From Rickettsiella grylli (GTDB lineage Bacteria > Pseudomonadota > Gammaproteobacteria > Diplorickettsiales > Diplorickettsiaceae): a DNA stretch of 64,000 nt. This document shows positions 17,207 to 26,808 of the stretch, piece by piece (position 1 is the stretch's first letter; the number at the start of each line of letters is the position of its first letter). The notes below the pieces were generated by a model that saw nothing but the letters and a program-made list of their open reading frames with translations, ran no database searches and was not told where the DNA came from. A program made the position numbers and the translations under genes. The DNA lies in the NCBI RefSeq assembly GCF_000168295.1, contig NZ_AAQJ02000001.1:769001-833000 (forward strand), given 5' to 3'.

Positions 17207-17446
17207 TTATTTTTTACTGCATAACTTACAGTTTTCACAACCACAATGACACGTTTTGTGTGAATGAGAGCAACATAAATATTTGATCAAACCACCCACC
17301 GCTAAAATGGGTAGCATAATATCAAAAAAACGAGAAACCATGACGACCGTATCCACAGAATCCGGTTTAGCCAGACTCGCCGCAATAGCCATCAACACCG
17401 CAATAATAACGACTATCGCTGGGAAAAATTTACGACACATATCCAC
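17207..17446 (-). CDS. Small membrane protein with Cys/His-rich tail
   Basis: 79 residues. Two hydrophobic segments (about 9-26 and 41-57) flank a short polar loop (KPDSVDTV). The C-terminal 22 residues are CCSHSHKTCHCGCENCKLC plus SKK, giving seven Cys and three His. Such a tail could bind Zn, Cu or an Fe-S cluster at the membrane face. No family recognised. The Shine-Dalgarno (AAGGAG) is clear. It lies between tadA and rlmB as an apparently separate transcription unit. Confidence 0.75.
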   Translation of the reverse strand: MDMCRKFFPAIVVIIAVLMAIAASLAKPDSVDTVVMVSRFFDIMLPILAVGGLIKYLCCSHSHKTCHCGCENCKLCSKK

Positions 17447-17553
17447 AATCTCCTTACAATTTAAATATAAAGTTAGGTTTTATACATCAATTGAACTGTA
17501 TTGTATATCTATTGCCATTCGCCATGGCGGGTAAATACTACCATAGTTCAATT

Positions 17554-18315
17554 TTATTGTCTTTGTCTAACGACTTCGAATAAACCAACCCCCGCAGCAA
17601 CAGAAACATTTAAACTACCGACTGTACCGACCATCGGGATAGCCACCAAATCATCGCAACACACTTTGGTTAAACGACGCAAACCTTTGCCTTCAGCACC
17701 CAATACGAGCGCTAATGGACCTGTCAATGGCGCATCATAAATGAGCCGTGTGCCTGATTGATCCAAACCATAACACCATATTCCACACTTTTTCAATCTT
17801 TCCAAACACGTTGCTAAATTAGTCACCGTAAAAAGTGAGGTTACTTCAGCAGCACCAGCTGCTGTTTTCTGCACGATAGGTGTCTTATTAACGGCGCGAT
17901 CTTGTGGAATAATGACGGCGTCTACACCGGCTGCATTCGCAGAACGTAAACAAGCGCCTAAATTATGAGGATCTTGAACACCATCTAATACCAACAAAAA
18001 AGGTGGATTCAGGTTATTGTGCAGACGATGATGCAAAAAAATCATTAAATCCTGTTCATTTAACCGTGATGTTTTTTTTATTTTAGCAAACACACCTTGA
18101 TGAACCGCGTTCGGTGCTATTTCATTGCATTGCACTTTAGACAACGTTCCTATAGGAATACCGTGCAACTTTGCTAGATTTCGAATCGACTGGACTCGTT
18201 TATCCTGACGGTCTTCTCGACAATAAAGCGTATCAATTTTCTGTGGTGCTGATTTTAATAAGGCCGTGATCGTGTGAAAACCAAATATAAATTCTTTTTC
18301 AGGTTGATTACGCAT
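17554..18315 (-). CDS. rlmB: 23S rRNA (guanosine-2'-O-)-methyltransferase RlmB
   Basis: SPOUT-class methyltransferase that modifies G2251 in the ribosomal P-site loop. An N-terminal substrate-binding domain (FIFGFHTITALLKSAPQKID) is followed by the knotted SpoU core: LVLDGVQDPHNLGACLRSAN, LALVLGAEGKGLRRL and the C-terminal PMVGTVGSLNVSVAAGVGLF, which form the AdoMet pocket. It lies immediately downstream of rnr, as in E. coli. Confidence 0.95.
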   Translation of the reverse strand: MRNQPEKEFIFGFHTITALLKSAPQKIDTLYCREDRQDKRVQSIRNLAKLHGIPIGTLSKVQCNEIAPNAVHQGVFAKIKKTSRLNEQDLMIFLHHRLHNNLNPPFLLVLDGVQDPHNLGACLRSANAAGVDAVIIPQDRAVNKTPIVQKTAAGAAEVTSLFTVTNLATCLERLKKCGIWCYGLDQSGTRLIYDAPLTGPLALVLGAEGKGLRRLTKVCCDDLVAIPMVGTVGSLNVSVAAGVGLFEVVRQRQ

Positions 18316-18361
18316 GGTGAATGCTTTATATCCTCTTAAAAAACATAAGAAAAAGCAAAAA

Positions 18362-20584
18362 TTATTTTCGTTTTTTAACTTTTTTAATTTTTTTGGAAGT
18401 TTTTTGAACGGTTGACTCGATTAATTCAAAATCAATTTTACGTTGATCAAGATCAACGCGTCCCACGCGTACGGCTAATCTATCTCCTATACGGTATTTT
18501 ATTCCAGTCCGTTCGCCTTGCAAACAATGTCGATTCGCATCAAATTGATAATAATCATTATGCAGTGCACTCACATGGACTAAACCTTCCACATAAATAT
18601 TTTCTAATTCTACAAAAAAACCAAAACCCGTTACATGCGTAATAATACCATTAAAAATTTCGCCCACGCTGTCACGCATATATTCGCATTTTAACCAATC
18701 AAGCACTTCACGTGTTGCTTCATCCGCCCGTCTTTCTGTGGTTGAGCAATGTTCACCGAGGCGGACCATCGTAATTTTGTCATAAAAAAAGTTTTGAGGT
18801 TTACGTTTCGCGAGCACATGGCGAATTGCGCGATGAACCATTAAATCAGGATAGCGTCGTATAGGTGACGTAAAATGCGTGTAGGCATCAAATGCCAAAC
18901 CAAAATGTCCCTTATTGTCTGGACTATAAATCGCTTGACTTAACGAACGCAATAATACCGTTTGAATTAAATGCGCATCCGGCCTTTTTTCAATGATTTT
19001 TAATAAATGTGAATAATCTTCAGGTTTAACCTGCTGTTTACCGGGAAAACGCAAACCCAATTCAGCCAAAAAACGTTTTAAATCGATTAATTTTTCTGCC
19101 ACAGGTGGTGCATGAATACGATATAAAATGGGGATTTTAGCTTTGAGTAAGCATTTCGCAGCCGCCACATTGGCAAGAAGCATACATTCCTCAATCATAC
19201 GATGTGCCACCGTGCGAACGGTTGGAATGATTTGTTCAATCTTTCGATTCGGGCCAAATATAACTTGTGTTTCTGTGGTCTCAAAATCAATGGCTCCGCG
19301 TGCTTCACGAACTTGACGTAACAATTGATAAAGGCGATGCAAATTTTGTAGATGGGGAAATAAATTTTTGTAATTTGAGGGCGATTTATTTGCTTCTAGC
19401 CAAGCAGAAACGTCATTATAAATTAAACGTGCTTTAGAATGGATCGTTGCCGGATAGAATTTAAATCGTTTCAGTTCACCGTGATTCGAAATGAGCATAT
19501 CACACACCATGCACAGCCTATCGACGTTAGGTTTTAAAGAGCACAGCTCATTAGAAAGAACCTCTGGGAGCATCGGCAATACACTATTTGGAAAATACAC
19601 TGAATTTCCACGGGCTTCGGCTTCCTTATCTAATTCACTTTGTGGATTAATATAATAACTCACATCCGCAATGGCTACGATTAAACGCCATTGTTTTTTT
19701 TGAGGTTCACAATACACGGCATCGTCAAAATCTTTTGCGTCAGCGCCATCGATTGTTACAAAAGGAAGTGCTTTTAGGTCAATCCGGTCATTTTGTTCGT
19801 CATGAGGCAATACATCGGTCGGTAACGCTTCGATTTCTTTTTTTACCGAATCGGGCCAAACATGTGGCAAATTGTAATTCCGGATGGCTATTTCTATTTC
19901 TAAGCCAGGCGCCATATGCTCGCCTAATATTTCTGTAATACGACCAATCGCTTGTTGACGAAAACTCGGAAACTGTGTGACTTCAACCACCACAATTTGA
20001 CCCGAAATCGCTGCATTTGAATCATCAACACTAATTAAAATATCTTGTGTAATCCGGTTATTTGAGGGGACAACAAAAGCGACCCCTTTTTCTTTAAAAA
20101 ACCGTCCTACCAATGAGGGTGTGTTTCGTTCTAAGACTTCTGTGATAGCACCTTCACGACGATGACGTCTATCTGTTCCAATAACACGTGCTAATACTCT
20201 ATCACCATGAAAAACACATTGCATTTGTCGTGCGCTTAAGTAGAGATCGTCACTTCCATCATCCGGGACCAAAAAACCAAAACCATCTCGATGACCTATC
20301 ACTCGACCTCGTACCAAATTCATTTTGTCCGGTAATCCATAACCTTCATGGCGTGTTAATACAATTTGTCCATCCCGTTCCATTGCTCGCAAGCGGCGTC
20401 GCAACGCTTCTTGCTGTTCGGAATCCGTTAAGCCCAATTGTTGACTCAATTCTTTGCGCTTAATCAAATGGTCACATTTTTTTAAATAATCTAAAATATA
20501 CTCACGACTTGGAATCGGGTTATCATATTTACGTGCTTCTCGCGCCGCATGAGGGTCAACAATCGATTTTGATCTTTTTACCAT
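18362..20584 (-). CDS. rnr: Ribonuclease R
   Basis: Processive 3'-5' exoribonuclease for structured RNA and stalled-mRNA decay. An N-terminal winged helix (REYILDYLKKCDHLIKRKEL) is followed by cold-shock domains (residues 80-230, with RVIGHRDGFGFLVPDDGSDD). The RNB catalytic core is IDGADAKDFDDAVYCEP with the Mg-binding Asp cluster. An S1 domain (FNGIITHVTGFGFFVELEN) and a basic tail (KKIKKVKKRK) complete it. About 740 residues against 813 in E. coli, with a shorter tail. The open frame begins at a GTG; I chose the ATG three codons later (MVKRSKS). Confidence 0.95.
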   Translation of the reverse strand: MVKRSKSIVDPHAAREARKYDNPIPSREYILDYLKKCDHLIKRKELSQQLGLTDSEQQEALRRRLRAMERDGQIVLTRHEGYGLPDKMNLVRGRVIGHRDGFGFLVPDDGSDDLYLSARQMQCVFHGDRVLARVIGTDRRHRREGAITEVLERNTPSLVGRFFKEKGVAFVVPSNNRITQDILISVDDSNAAISGQIVVVEVTQFPSFRQQAIGRITEILGEHMAPGLEIEIAIRNYNLPHVWPDSVKKEIEALPTDVLPHDEQNDRIDLKALPFVTIDGADAKDFDDAVYCEPQKKQWRLIVAIADVSYYINPQSELDKEAEARGNSVYFPNSVLPMLPEVLSNELCSLKPNVDRLCMVCDMLISNHGELKRFKFYPATIHSKARLIYNDVSAWLEANKSPSNYKNLFPHLQNLHRLYQLLRQVREARGAIDFETTETQVIFGPNRKIEQIIPTVRTVAHRMIEECMLLANVAAAKCLLKAKIPILYRIHAPPVAEKLIDLKRFLAELGLRFPGKQQVKPEDYSHLLKIIEKRPDAHLIQTVLLRSLSQAIYSPDNKGHFGLAFDAYTHFTSPIRRYPDLMVHRAIRHVLAKRKPQNFFYDKITMVRLGEHCSTTERRADEATREVLDWLKCEYMRDSVGEIFNGIITHVTGFGFFVELENIYVEGLVHVSALHNDYYQFDANRHCLQGERTGIKYRIGDRLAVRVGRVDLDQRKIDFELIESTVQKTSKKIKKVKKRK

Positions 20585-20603
20585 AATTATCACTTGTTAA
20601 TGC

Positions 20604-20631
20604 GTTATAATGCCTATGCTTATCCTGTAAA
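20604..20631 (-). promoter_or_regulatory. Predicted sigma-70 promoter of rnr-rlmB
   Basis: On the minus strand TTTACA and TATAAC are separated by 16 bp and end 20 bp before the rnr ATG. The -10 matches the consensus in 5 of 6 positions and the -35 in 5 of 6. Not tested experimentally. Confidence 0.45.
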
Positions 20632-20823
20632 TCTTCAAAGTACGCATGAAATAAGTTTAGATATATCATTTGAAAAATCAAAATCACTCCGATGGTAACA
20701 AGCATCTGTATCCTTTACATTTTTTTAACAGTCCTATCCTAAACTAAATAGAGTCTTCTGTCGTCCCTGTTCAAAAAACGACCCCATCAAACCTATCGAT
20801 GCTTAACTGACCCCGTTTTTCGG

Positions 20824-21549
20824 TCATAAATCACCGTATAAGCCTTGCAATAGACTCATGGCCACCACGCCTGCTGTTTCTGAACGTAATACACGCGGAC
20901 CCATTTTCATGGCTTGAAACCCCATTTTTTGTGCGCTGTCCAATTCGTTCAGAGACCACCCCCCTTCCGGGCCTATGCATAAAACAACACGCTGACAAAA
21001 TGGTAAGGAATGAAGCATTTTTTTAGCCGCGGGTTGCAAAATAATACGCGTTTCAGCCTTGAGGGCCATCATAGCGACATCGAAGGTCATTGGATTTTCT
21101 AAGATGGGTATCCTTGTTCTTCCAGATTGTTCACACGCCCCACGCATCACTCCTTGCCAATGCACGTAACGTTTTTCCCATCGGTCGGGCGTTAATTTTA
21201 AGGTGCTATGTGCCGTTAATAATGGAATAACGTGCGTTACGCCAAGCTCGACAGCTTTTTGCAAGAGATAGTCCATTTTATCCGAGTGGAGTATTGCTTG
21301 CACTAAAGTAATTTGCAAAGGTGATTCACGGTTTATTGCATTAAACTCACCGAGCTTCACCCGCGCTGTCGTTTTAATTCGTTCAATAATTGTCGCTTGA
21401 AATTCTCCAGCTTGACCATTAAAAATGATACATTCGTCACCCACTTGCAAACGAAGTACGCGAATTAAATGATGTGCCGCCTCTTGAGATAACGAAATAA
21501 TCTGTCCTGTATTTAAAGCGTGTGCTTGATAGATACGCGTCAGACGCAT
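20824..21549 (-). CDS. rsmE: 16S rRNA (uracil1498-N3)-methyltransferase
   Basis: SPOUT methyltransferase for m3U1498 of 16S rRNA. An N-terminal PUA-like domain (HHLIRVLRLQVGDECIIFNG) is followed by the knotted domain: LVQAILHSDKMDYLLQKAVE, GACEQSGRTRIP, VVLCIGPEGGWSLNELD and GPRVLRSETAGVVAM are diagnostic. The frame is open from a TTG four codons upstream, but the ATG (MRLTRIYQ) is a better start. 241 residues, close to E. coli (243). It is divergent from lolB. Confidence 0.95.
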   Translation of the reverse strand: MRLTRIYQAHALNTGQIISLSQEAAHHLIRVLRLQVGDECIIFNGQAGEFQATIIERIKTTARVKLGEFNAINRESPLQITLVQAILHSDKMDYLLQKAVELGVTHVIPLLTAHSTLKLTPDRWEKRYVHWQGVMRGACEQSGRTRIPILENPMTFDVAMMALKAETRIILQPAAKKMLHSLPFCQRVVLCIGPEGGWSLNELDSAQKMGFQAMKMGPRVLRSETAGVVAMSLLQGLYGDL

Positions 21550-21646
21550 AAAATGTTTCAATCCTCACTTTTTGAATAGAATTTCGCATTCACACGGTGT
21601 AATGTGTTATGCGAATTCGTTATTTTTTAGTGCATAGGAACTTTTA

Positions 21647-22312
21647 ATGTGTAAACACGTCAATTCTAATGCAAAATTTATCGTTTATTGTAAAATTTTT
21701 ATACAAAAAATTAACATCGTTTTTTTAGCTCTTTTATTAAGTCGCTGCGCAAGCTTTACATTAACTCCTTCAAAACGTTTACAACCCCAACAAGTCAATC
21801 ACTATCTTCCTTGGTCGCAGCGTAAAACACAACTGAATGCCATTCAAAATTTTTGTGTGGGTGGTCATCTCGCTGCTCATGAAAACATTGGACATGGGGT
21901 GAATGCCTCATTTCGTTGGAAACAAATGGGTGATCATTATCAACTCAACTTTTTTGGACCTATACCGACACAAAGCGCCGTACTCATTGGAAATTCACAA
22001 CACGTCAGCCTCAAAACCGTTCAATACACCTATCAGGCGAAAAATCCGGAACAACTCTTGCAGCATCAACTGGGTTTAAGTTTACCCGTATCCTATTTTT
22101 ACTATTGGTTACGAGGGCTACCTGCACCACAATTCCGTTATACCATGAATTTAGATGCTTATAATCGTGTCATGCAACTCCGTCAATCGGGTTGGCGAAT
22201 TGTTTACCGACATTTTACTCATTTTGGCGACATTGATTTACCAGACCAGTTTGATTTGTTCAATGGCCAATGGAAAATCCGCGTTGCACTCAACCATTGG
22301 GACATTAAATAA
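21647..22312 (+). CDS. lolB: Outer-membrane lipoprotein LolB
   Basis: Outer-membrane receptor that accepts lipoproteins from LolA and inserts them. The N-terminal hydrophobic segment ends in LLLSRCAS, where the Cys would be lipidated; an Arg just before it is unusual for a lipobox. The mature part has LolB features such as NFCVGGHLAAHE, ASFRWKQMGDHYQLNFFGP and VSYFYYWLRGLPAP. The divergent length, and the position directly upstream of ispE (3-nt gap), as in E. coli, support the call. Strong Shine-Dalgarno AGGAAC. Confidence 0.9.
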   Translation: MCKHVNSNAKFIVYCKIFIQKINIVFLALLLSRCASFTLTPSKRLQPQQVNHYLPWSQRKTQLNAIQNFCVGGHLAAHENIGHGVNASFRWKQMGDHYQLNFFGPIPTQSAVLIGNSQHVSLKTVQYTYQAKNPEQLLQHQLGLSLPVSYFYYWLRGLPAPQFRYTMNLDAYNRVMQLRQSGWRIVYRHFTHFGDIDLPDQFDLFNGQWKIRVALNHWDIK

Positions 22313-22315
22313 CCT

Positions 22316-23191
22316 ATGTACTGGCCAGCGCCTGCTAAACTTAATCTTTTCTTACATCTGACAGGCCGTCAACCCAATCGTTATCATCAATTGCAAACGG
22401 TTTTTCAACTCGTTGATTATTGCGATGAATTAAGTTTCACGTTGCGTTCAGATCCTCAAATCAATTGCACCTGTTTATCTTTACTAAATCCTGTCAGCGG
22501 TGCAATTATCGCTCATGACGATAATTTAACCATTAAAGCGGCGAAACTATTACAAAATAGATCCGCCAATGTGAAAGGTGTCGATATATTTATTAAAAAA
22601 CGTATTCCGATTGGCGGTGGTTTAGGTGGAGGAAGTTCTAATTGCGCAACTACGCTTGTGGTATTAAATCATTTATGGAAACTTAAACTTTCCTTCAACG
22701 AACTCTTACGGTTAGGTGCGACACTCGGTGCTGATGTGCCTGTATTTATTCAGGGAGAAACCAGTTGGGCTGAAGGGATTGGTGAAAAATTACAAGCGCT
22801 TCAATTACCTGAAAAATGGTTTGTTGTGATGGTCCCACCGGTCTCTATTTCGACAACAAAACTTTTTTCACATCCCCAATTGACATACAGCACAACACGC
22901 CTCAAAATACAAACCTTTTTAAACGGATCATTCACTACGCAGAATGATTTTGAATACATTGTTCGGCAGGATTATCCTTTGATTGCAGAAGGTTTAGACT
23001 TCTTAAATCATTATGCTCCTGCTCGTTTATCAGGGACTGGCGCGAGTATTTTTGCAACACTCGAAACAAAAATAGCCGCTGAAGCATTACTGGAAAAAAT
23101 TAAAGCACCTTATCGGGGTTTTATATGTAAAGGCTTAACCACGTCGCCTTTACAAGTAATAATGAAAAATTGGGGTGTCGCCAAGTGGTAA
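22316..23191 (+). CDS. ispE: 4-diphosphocytidyl-2-C-methyl-D-erythritol kinase
   Basis: GHMP kinase of the MEP isoprenoid pathway. The substrate site is WPAPAKLNLFLHLTGRQP, the ATP-binding glycine loop is PIGGGLGGGSSNCATTL, and the third motif is RLSGTGASIFA. 291 residues (E. coli 283). The last seven codons (NWGVAKW plus stop) fall inside the downstream tRNA-Gln gene, a 21-nt overlap. Full-length ispE mRNA and mature tRNA are therefore mutually exclusive products of one transcript unless the two are separately transcribed. Confidence 0.95.
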   Translation: MYWPAPAKLNLFLHLTGRQPNRYHQLQTVFQLVDYCDELSFTLRSDPQINCTCLSLLNPVSGAIIAHDDNLTIKAAKLLQNRSANVKGVDIFIKKRIPIGGGLGGGSSNCATTLVVLNHLWKLKLSFNELLRLGATLGADVPVFIQGETSWAEGIGEKLQALQLPEKWFVVMVPPVSISTTKLFSHPQLTYSTTRLKIQTFLNGSFTTQNDFEYIVRQDYPLIAEGLDFLNHYAPARLSGTGASIFATLETKIAAEALLEKIKAPYRGFICKGLTTSPLQVIMKNWGVAKW

Positions 23192-23245
23192 GGCACCGGG
23201 TTTTGATCTCGGCATTCCTAGGTTCGAATCCTAGCACCCCAGCCA
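23171..23245 (+). tRNA. tRNA-Gln (anticodon TTG)
   Basis: Plus-strand cloverleaf: acceptor TGGGGTG/CACCCCA, D-arm GCCAAGTGGTAAGGC, anticodon loop TTTTGAT (anticodon TTG), T-arm CCTAGGTTCGAATCCTAGC and encoded GCCA end. Its first 21 nt overlap the 3' end of ispE. Confidence 0.97.
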
Positions 23246-23287
23246 ATTTTTTATCTACCTTTTTAATTTATACAATGAGGTTTCTTT

Positions 23288-24247
23288 GTGTCTGAAATGA
23301 TGCTCTTTACGGGTAACGCTAATCGGCCATTAGCAGAAAAAGTGGCTAACCATTTAGATAAGGAATTAGGTCAAGCAACGGTGAGTCATTTTAGTGACGG
23401 CGAAATCATGGTAGAAATCTTAGTCAATGTACGAGGACAAGACGTCTTTATTATCCAACCAACCTGTCCACCGGTTAATAGCAATTTAATGGAGCTTATT
23501 ATTATGGCTGACGCCTTGCGTCGAGCGTCAGCAAAACGAATTACTGCTGTTGTTCCTTATTTTGGTTATGGCCGACAAGATCGACGCATTCGTTCGTCGC
23601 GTGTTCCAATTACTGCACGCGTGGTCGCTGATATGATGACCGCTGTAGGGATTAGTCGTTTACTGACGGTTGATTTACATGCCGATCAAATTCAAGGTTT
23701 TTTTGATATTCCTGTTGATAACGTTTACGCCACGCCAGAAATTTTGAAAGATATGGAAGGTCAAAAGATTTTTAAAGGTCACGAACAACTTATTATCGTA
23801 TCGCCTGATGTGGGTGGTGTCGTTCGTGCACGCGCTATCGCTAAACGTTTTAACGATGCCGATATTGCTATTATTGATAAACGACGTACGGGACCCAATA
23901 GAACTGAAGTGATGCATATTATTGGTGAAGTTAACGATCGTAACTGTTTATTGGTCGATGATATTGTAGATACGGGAGGGACACTTTGCTTAGCCGCGCA
24001 GGCTTTAAAGGAAAATGGTGCTAATTTAATCACGGCTTATTGCACACATCCGGTACTTTCCGGTAACGCCATCGCTGACATACGTCATTCCTATATCAAT
24101 GAGCTCGTTGTGACGGATACCATTCCCTTAAGTGATGATGCATTACACTGCGAAAAAATTCGTCAATTGAGTTTAAGTGATATGCTCGCAAAAACAATTT
24201 GTCGTATTAACTCTGAGGAATCCGTCAGTTCAATGTTTGTCGATTGA
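23288..24247 (+). CDS. prs: Ribose-phosphate pyrophosphokinase
   Basis: Makes PRPP from ribose 5-phosphate and ATP for nucleotide, His and NAD synthesis. 319 aa (E. coli 315). The ATP-binding region holds [20 protein letters not shown], the divalent-cation site [20 protein letters not shown], and the PRPP-binding motif [13 protein letters not shown]. The start codon is GTG, as in E. coli. It follows ispE and tRNA-Gln and could be read from the same promoter. Confidence 0.97.
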   Translation: MSEMMLFTGNANRPLAEKVANHLDKELGQATVSHFSDGEIMVEILVNVRGQDVFIIQPTCPPVNSNLMELIIMADALRRASAKRITAVVPYFGYGRQDRRIRSSRVPITARVVADMMTAVGISRLLTVDLHADQIQGFFDIPVDNVYATPEILKDMEGQKIFKGHEQLIIVSPDVGGVVRARAIAKRFNDADIAIIDKRRTGPNRTEVMHIIGEVNDRNCLLVDDIVDTGGTLCLAAQALKENGANLITAYCTHPVLSGNAIADIRHSYINELVVTDTIPLSDDALHCEKIRQLSLSDMLAKTICRINSEESVSSMFVD

Positions 24248-24428
24248 TTATGTATTAAGAACTTATCCTTATCTCATCTCATGTCATGAAAAAAATGGTT
24301 GGAGCTTTCAATCTTGCATCAAGCTTAGAATTAAGTGAACAAGACTAGATTCTATGCCTGGTTTGTTTTATAAAAACCCTCTTGTTGGTTAATTAATGAG
24401 TTAGATCTTGAATATACGGTACTCTCCT

Positions 24429-25194
24429 TCATACCGACCTTCCTGACGACTGCTGTTTTAATTGCTGTGCTGCGTTCATAATATCTTCCTCATAGTCTTC
24501 GATGGTTTTAAGCTTCTCAATCACCTGGTTCACATTGGCAGTCTCACCTTTGACTAACATATAATATATCAATTGATTGAACAAATCATGATCAGGCTTC
24601 ACCCGTTTAATTAGCTTTATAATATGATCGGCGATATCCTCTAGATCTCTGGTAAAAATATGTTTTTGAACAATTTCTAAGAAAGCAAGCGTTTTGTGTC
24701 GATAGATCTCCTCATCCGGCAGTACATTGAGATCGACAAGCAGGGTCATCAAAGAAATGTGCTTTTGCAAAGGGCGTGTCCTCAACGCAATCGATGAGCT
24801 TTAAGCGAAGGGTACCGACCTTTCCCATGGTAGAAAAGCATCGAAATAACAACCGGTAATTTTTTGTATCCAAGGTTTAGATGCTGCTGCATAATGGACA
24901 CTTTATAGCGGTGCATGCGAAAAGGCATCAGTTCTTCTGCGGTGCTTTGATGTTCGAGATTGAGATAAACATAACCGCACATCCCATTGACTTTCAACGA
25001 GTACAAAATATCAGAATGATGTTGTTTCAGATCTGCGTCGACAAAAGACCCGGCTCAATCTTTTACGTCGAAAAATCACAGGCTTGTTTCATGTGTTTGG
25101 GTAAATAAATCGTGATGAAGTGGGTGGCAACGTCAATATCCGTAAAAAACGTCTTAAAAATGGCATCGTGCGCATTATGAATTTGAATCGACAC
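24429..25194 (-). pseudogene. Decayed Rpn family recombination-promoting nuclease
   Basis: Three reading frames on the minus strand together recreate an Rpn (YhgA-like, PD-(D/E)XK transposase-31) protein. First piece: NAHDAIFKTFFTDIDVAT through ACDFST. An in-frame TAA then occurs, and one base appears lost before GSFVDADLKQHHSDILYSLK. The second frame continues as GYVYLNLEHQSTAEELMPFR and LPVVISMLFYHGKGRYPS, the PD-(D/E)XK core. A further shift passes through a short stretch (LIDCVEDTPFAKAHFFDDPA) into the last frame with DLNVLPDEEIYRHKTLAFLE. At least one nonsense and two to three frameshift changes show it is dead. A possible original start is a GTG behind AAGGAT. Confidence 0.82.
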
Positions 25195-25487
25195 GGTTTT
25201 ATTATCCTTATTGTGATTGCGACGAGATGCTTATCACAGAATATCATAAATGATGATAATTAATCTCTATTTTTAATAATATACTATTTCTTTATTATTC
25301 ATTTAAATAAATCTGTGCGTTTATTTCTGCTCTTCATGCAAGTAAAAATAATTCTACCCCCATTCTCCTTTAAAGAAATAGAGAAACTTGAAAGCCGAAA
25401 AATACTGGTGTTTTTTTAAAAATTTCCGTAAACTACGGCCTATCTTAGTCGCGGGACAGTTTATTTTTTGAATTTTTGAGGAAATCC

Positions 25488-26201
25488 ATGTCAACAACAA
25501 ATCATTCGTTTGAACTCACAGCGCAAACTCGGAAGATGTTTGGGTCAGGTGCGAGCCGCCGCCTCCGTCGTCTTGAGAACCGCGTTCCTGCTATTTTATA
25601 CGGCGCCTCAGAACCTCCTTTGCCTATTTCTTTGGAGCATAATCAAGTATTACGGGCGCTTGAAAATGAAGCGTTTTATTCGCATATTTTAACCATCAAC
25701 ATTGAAGGTACCGAACAAAAAGCGGTCCTCAAGGATCTGCAACGGCATGCCTATAAACCTTATATTCTCCATATGGATTTACAACGGGTTTCCGCAAAAG
25801 AAAAAATTACGATGTCCGTTCCTTTGCATTTTAAAGGTGAAACAGAGGCGCCTGGTGTCAAAGACGAAGGAGGGGTATTAACGAAGTTATTGACCAGTGT
25901 CGAAGTTCGCTGTTTACCCGTTTCGCTTCCAGAATATCTCGAAGTCGACGTTTCAAAACTCAGATTAGATGAATCTATTTCGTTATCGCAACTCCATTTG
26001 CCTGAAGGTGTCGAATTAACCGCTGCGATTAGTCATGAAGAAGACCGCCCCTTAGTCAACATTCATATACCGCGTGCTGTTGTTGAAGAAGATCTCACTG
26101 CAGCCCCTGAATCAGCTGAAGTACCTGCTATTAACGTCAAAGAAGATACTGAAACGCATGAAAACAACGAAAAGGCTGAAAAAAATAAAGATGAACGCTG
26201 A
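25488..26201 (+). CDS. rplY: 50S ribosomal protein L25/general stress protein Ctc
   Basis: 5S rRNA-binding protein, long form (about 237 aa) with an N-terminal L25 domain (residues 5-92: FELTAQTRKMFGSGASRRL, VPAILYGASEPPLP) and a C-terminal TL5/CTC beta-domain. An acidic, Glu/Asn-rich tail (last 35 residues) follows. The open frame starts at an earlier TTG that is part of the Shine-Dalgarno (GAGGAAA), so the ATG is the start. About 290 bp of AT-rich sequence upstream holds the promoter; I could not pick one clearly. First gene of rplY-pth-ychF. Confidence 0.94.
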   Translation: MSTTNHSFELTAQTRKMFGSGASRRLRRLENRVPAILYGASEPPLPISLEHNQVLRALENEAFYSHILTINIEGTEQKAVLKDLQRHAYKPYILHMDLQRVSAKEKITMSVPLHFKGETEAPGVKDEGGVLTKLLTSVEVRCLPVSLPEYLEVDVSKLRLDESISLSQLHLPEGVELTAAISHEEDRPLVNIHIPRAVVEEDLTAAPESAEVPAINVKEDTETHENNEKAEKNKDER

Positions 26202-26206
26202 GTATC

Positions 26207-26803
26207 ATGTCATCTCATCCGATACAATTGATTGCCGGCTTAGCAAATCCTGGTAAAGACTATGCGAAAAGCCGGCATAATGCTGGTGCATGGCTGATTG
26301 AAACGCTTTTACAACAGCGCGATCTAACCCCTTTGAAACGAGAAAATAAGTTTCATGCCTTGATCTCAGCGTGGTCTCTGTCTGCGGTAAAGTGCTGGAT
26401 CCTCATTCCAACCACCTTTATGAATGAATCAGGTCGTGCAATTAAAGCCATCGCTCATTTTTACCATATTCCCGTTTCAGCTATCTTAATTGTCCATGAT
26501 GATCTCGATTTATTACCGGGTATAGCCCGTTATAAACACGGTGGTGGAGACGGTGGTCATAATGGCTTAAAAGATATCATGAGGCATTTACAGTCAAAAG
26601 ATTTCTGGCGTTTAAGGTTAGGGATCGGTCATCCGGGTCATCGTGATAAGGTTCATCATTATGTTTTGAGTAGCCCTTCTATTGCCGATAAACAACGTAT
26701 AAATCAAGCGATCGAAGACGCAAACAGTACACTCCGTCTCTTTGCAGAAGGCCAACCAGAACGCGCAATGCACGTTTTGCATACGCAACAAAGTAATAGG
26801 TAA
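26207..26803 (+). CDS. pth: Peptidyl-tRNA hydrolase
   Basis: Releases tRNA from prematurely dropped peptidyl-tRNA. 198 aa (E. coli 194). The catalytic His is in [14 protein letters not shown], substrate-binding Asn in GLANPG and TTFMNESG, Asp in [11 protein letters not shown], and the conserved Gly-rich loop is [13 protein letters not shown]. It starts 5 nt after the rplY stop and ends 5 nt before ychF, giving a tight operon. Confidence 0.96.
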   Translation: MSSHPIQLIAGLANPGKDYAKSRHNAGAWLIETLLQQRDLTPLKRENKFHALISAWSLSAVKCWILIPTTFMNESGRAIKAIAHFYHIPVSAILIVHDDLDLLPGIARYKHGGGDGGHNGLKDIMRHLQSKDFWRLRLGIGHPGHRDKVHHYVLSSPSIADKQRINQAIEDANSTLRLFAEGQPERAMHVLHTQQSNR

Positions 26804-26808
26804 CGTTT

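Noticed and set aside
24881-25108. 75-residue plus-strand open frame
   Set aside because: It is the opposite strand of the Rpn-family pseudogene, whose protein similarity is on the minus strand.
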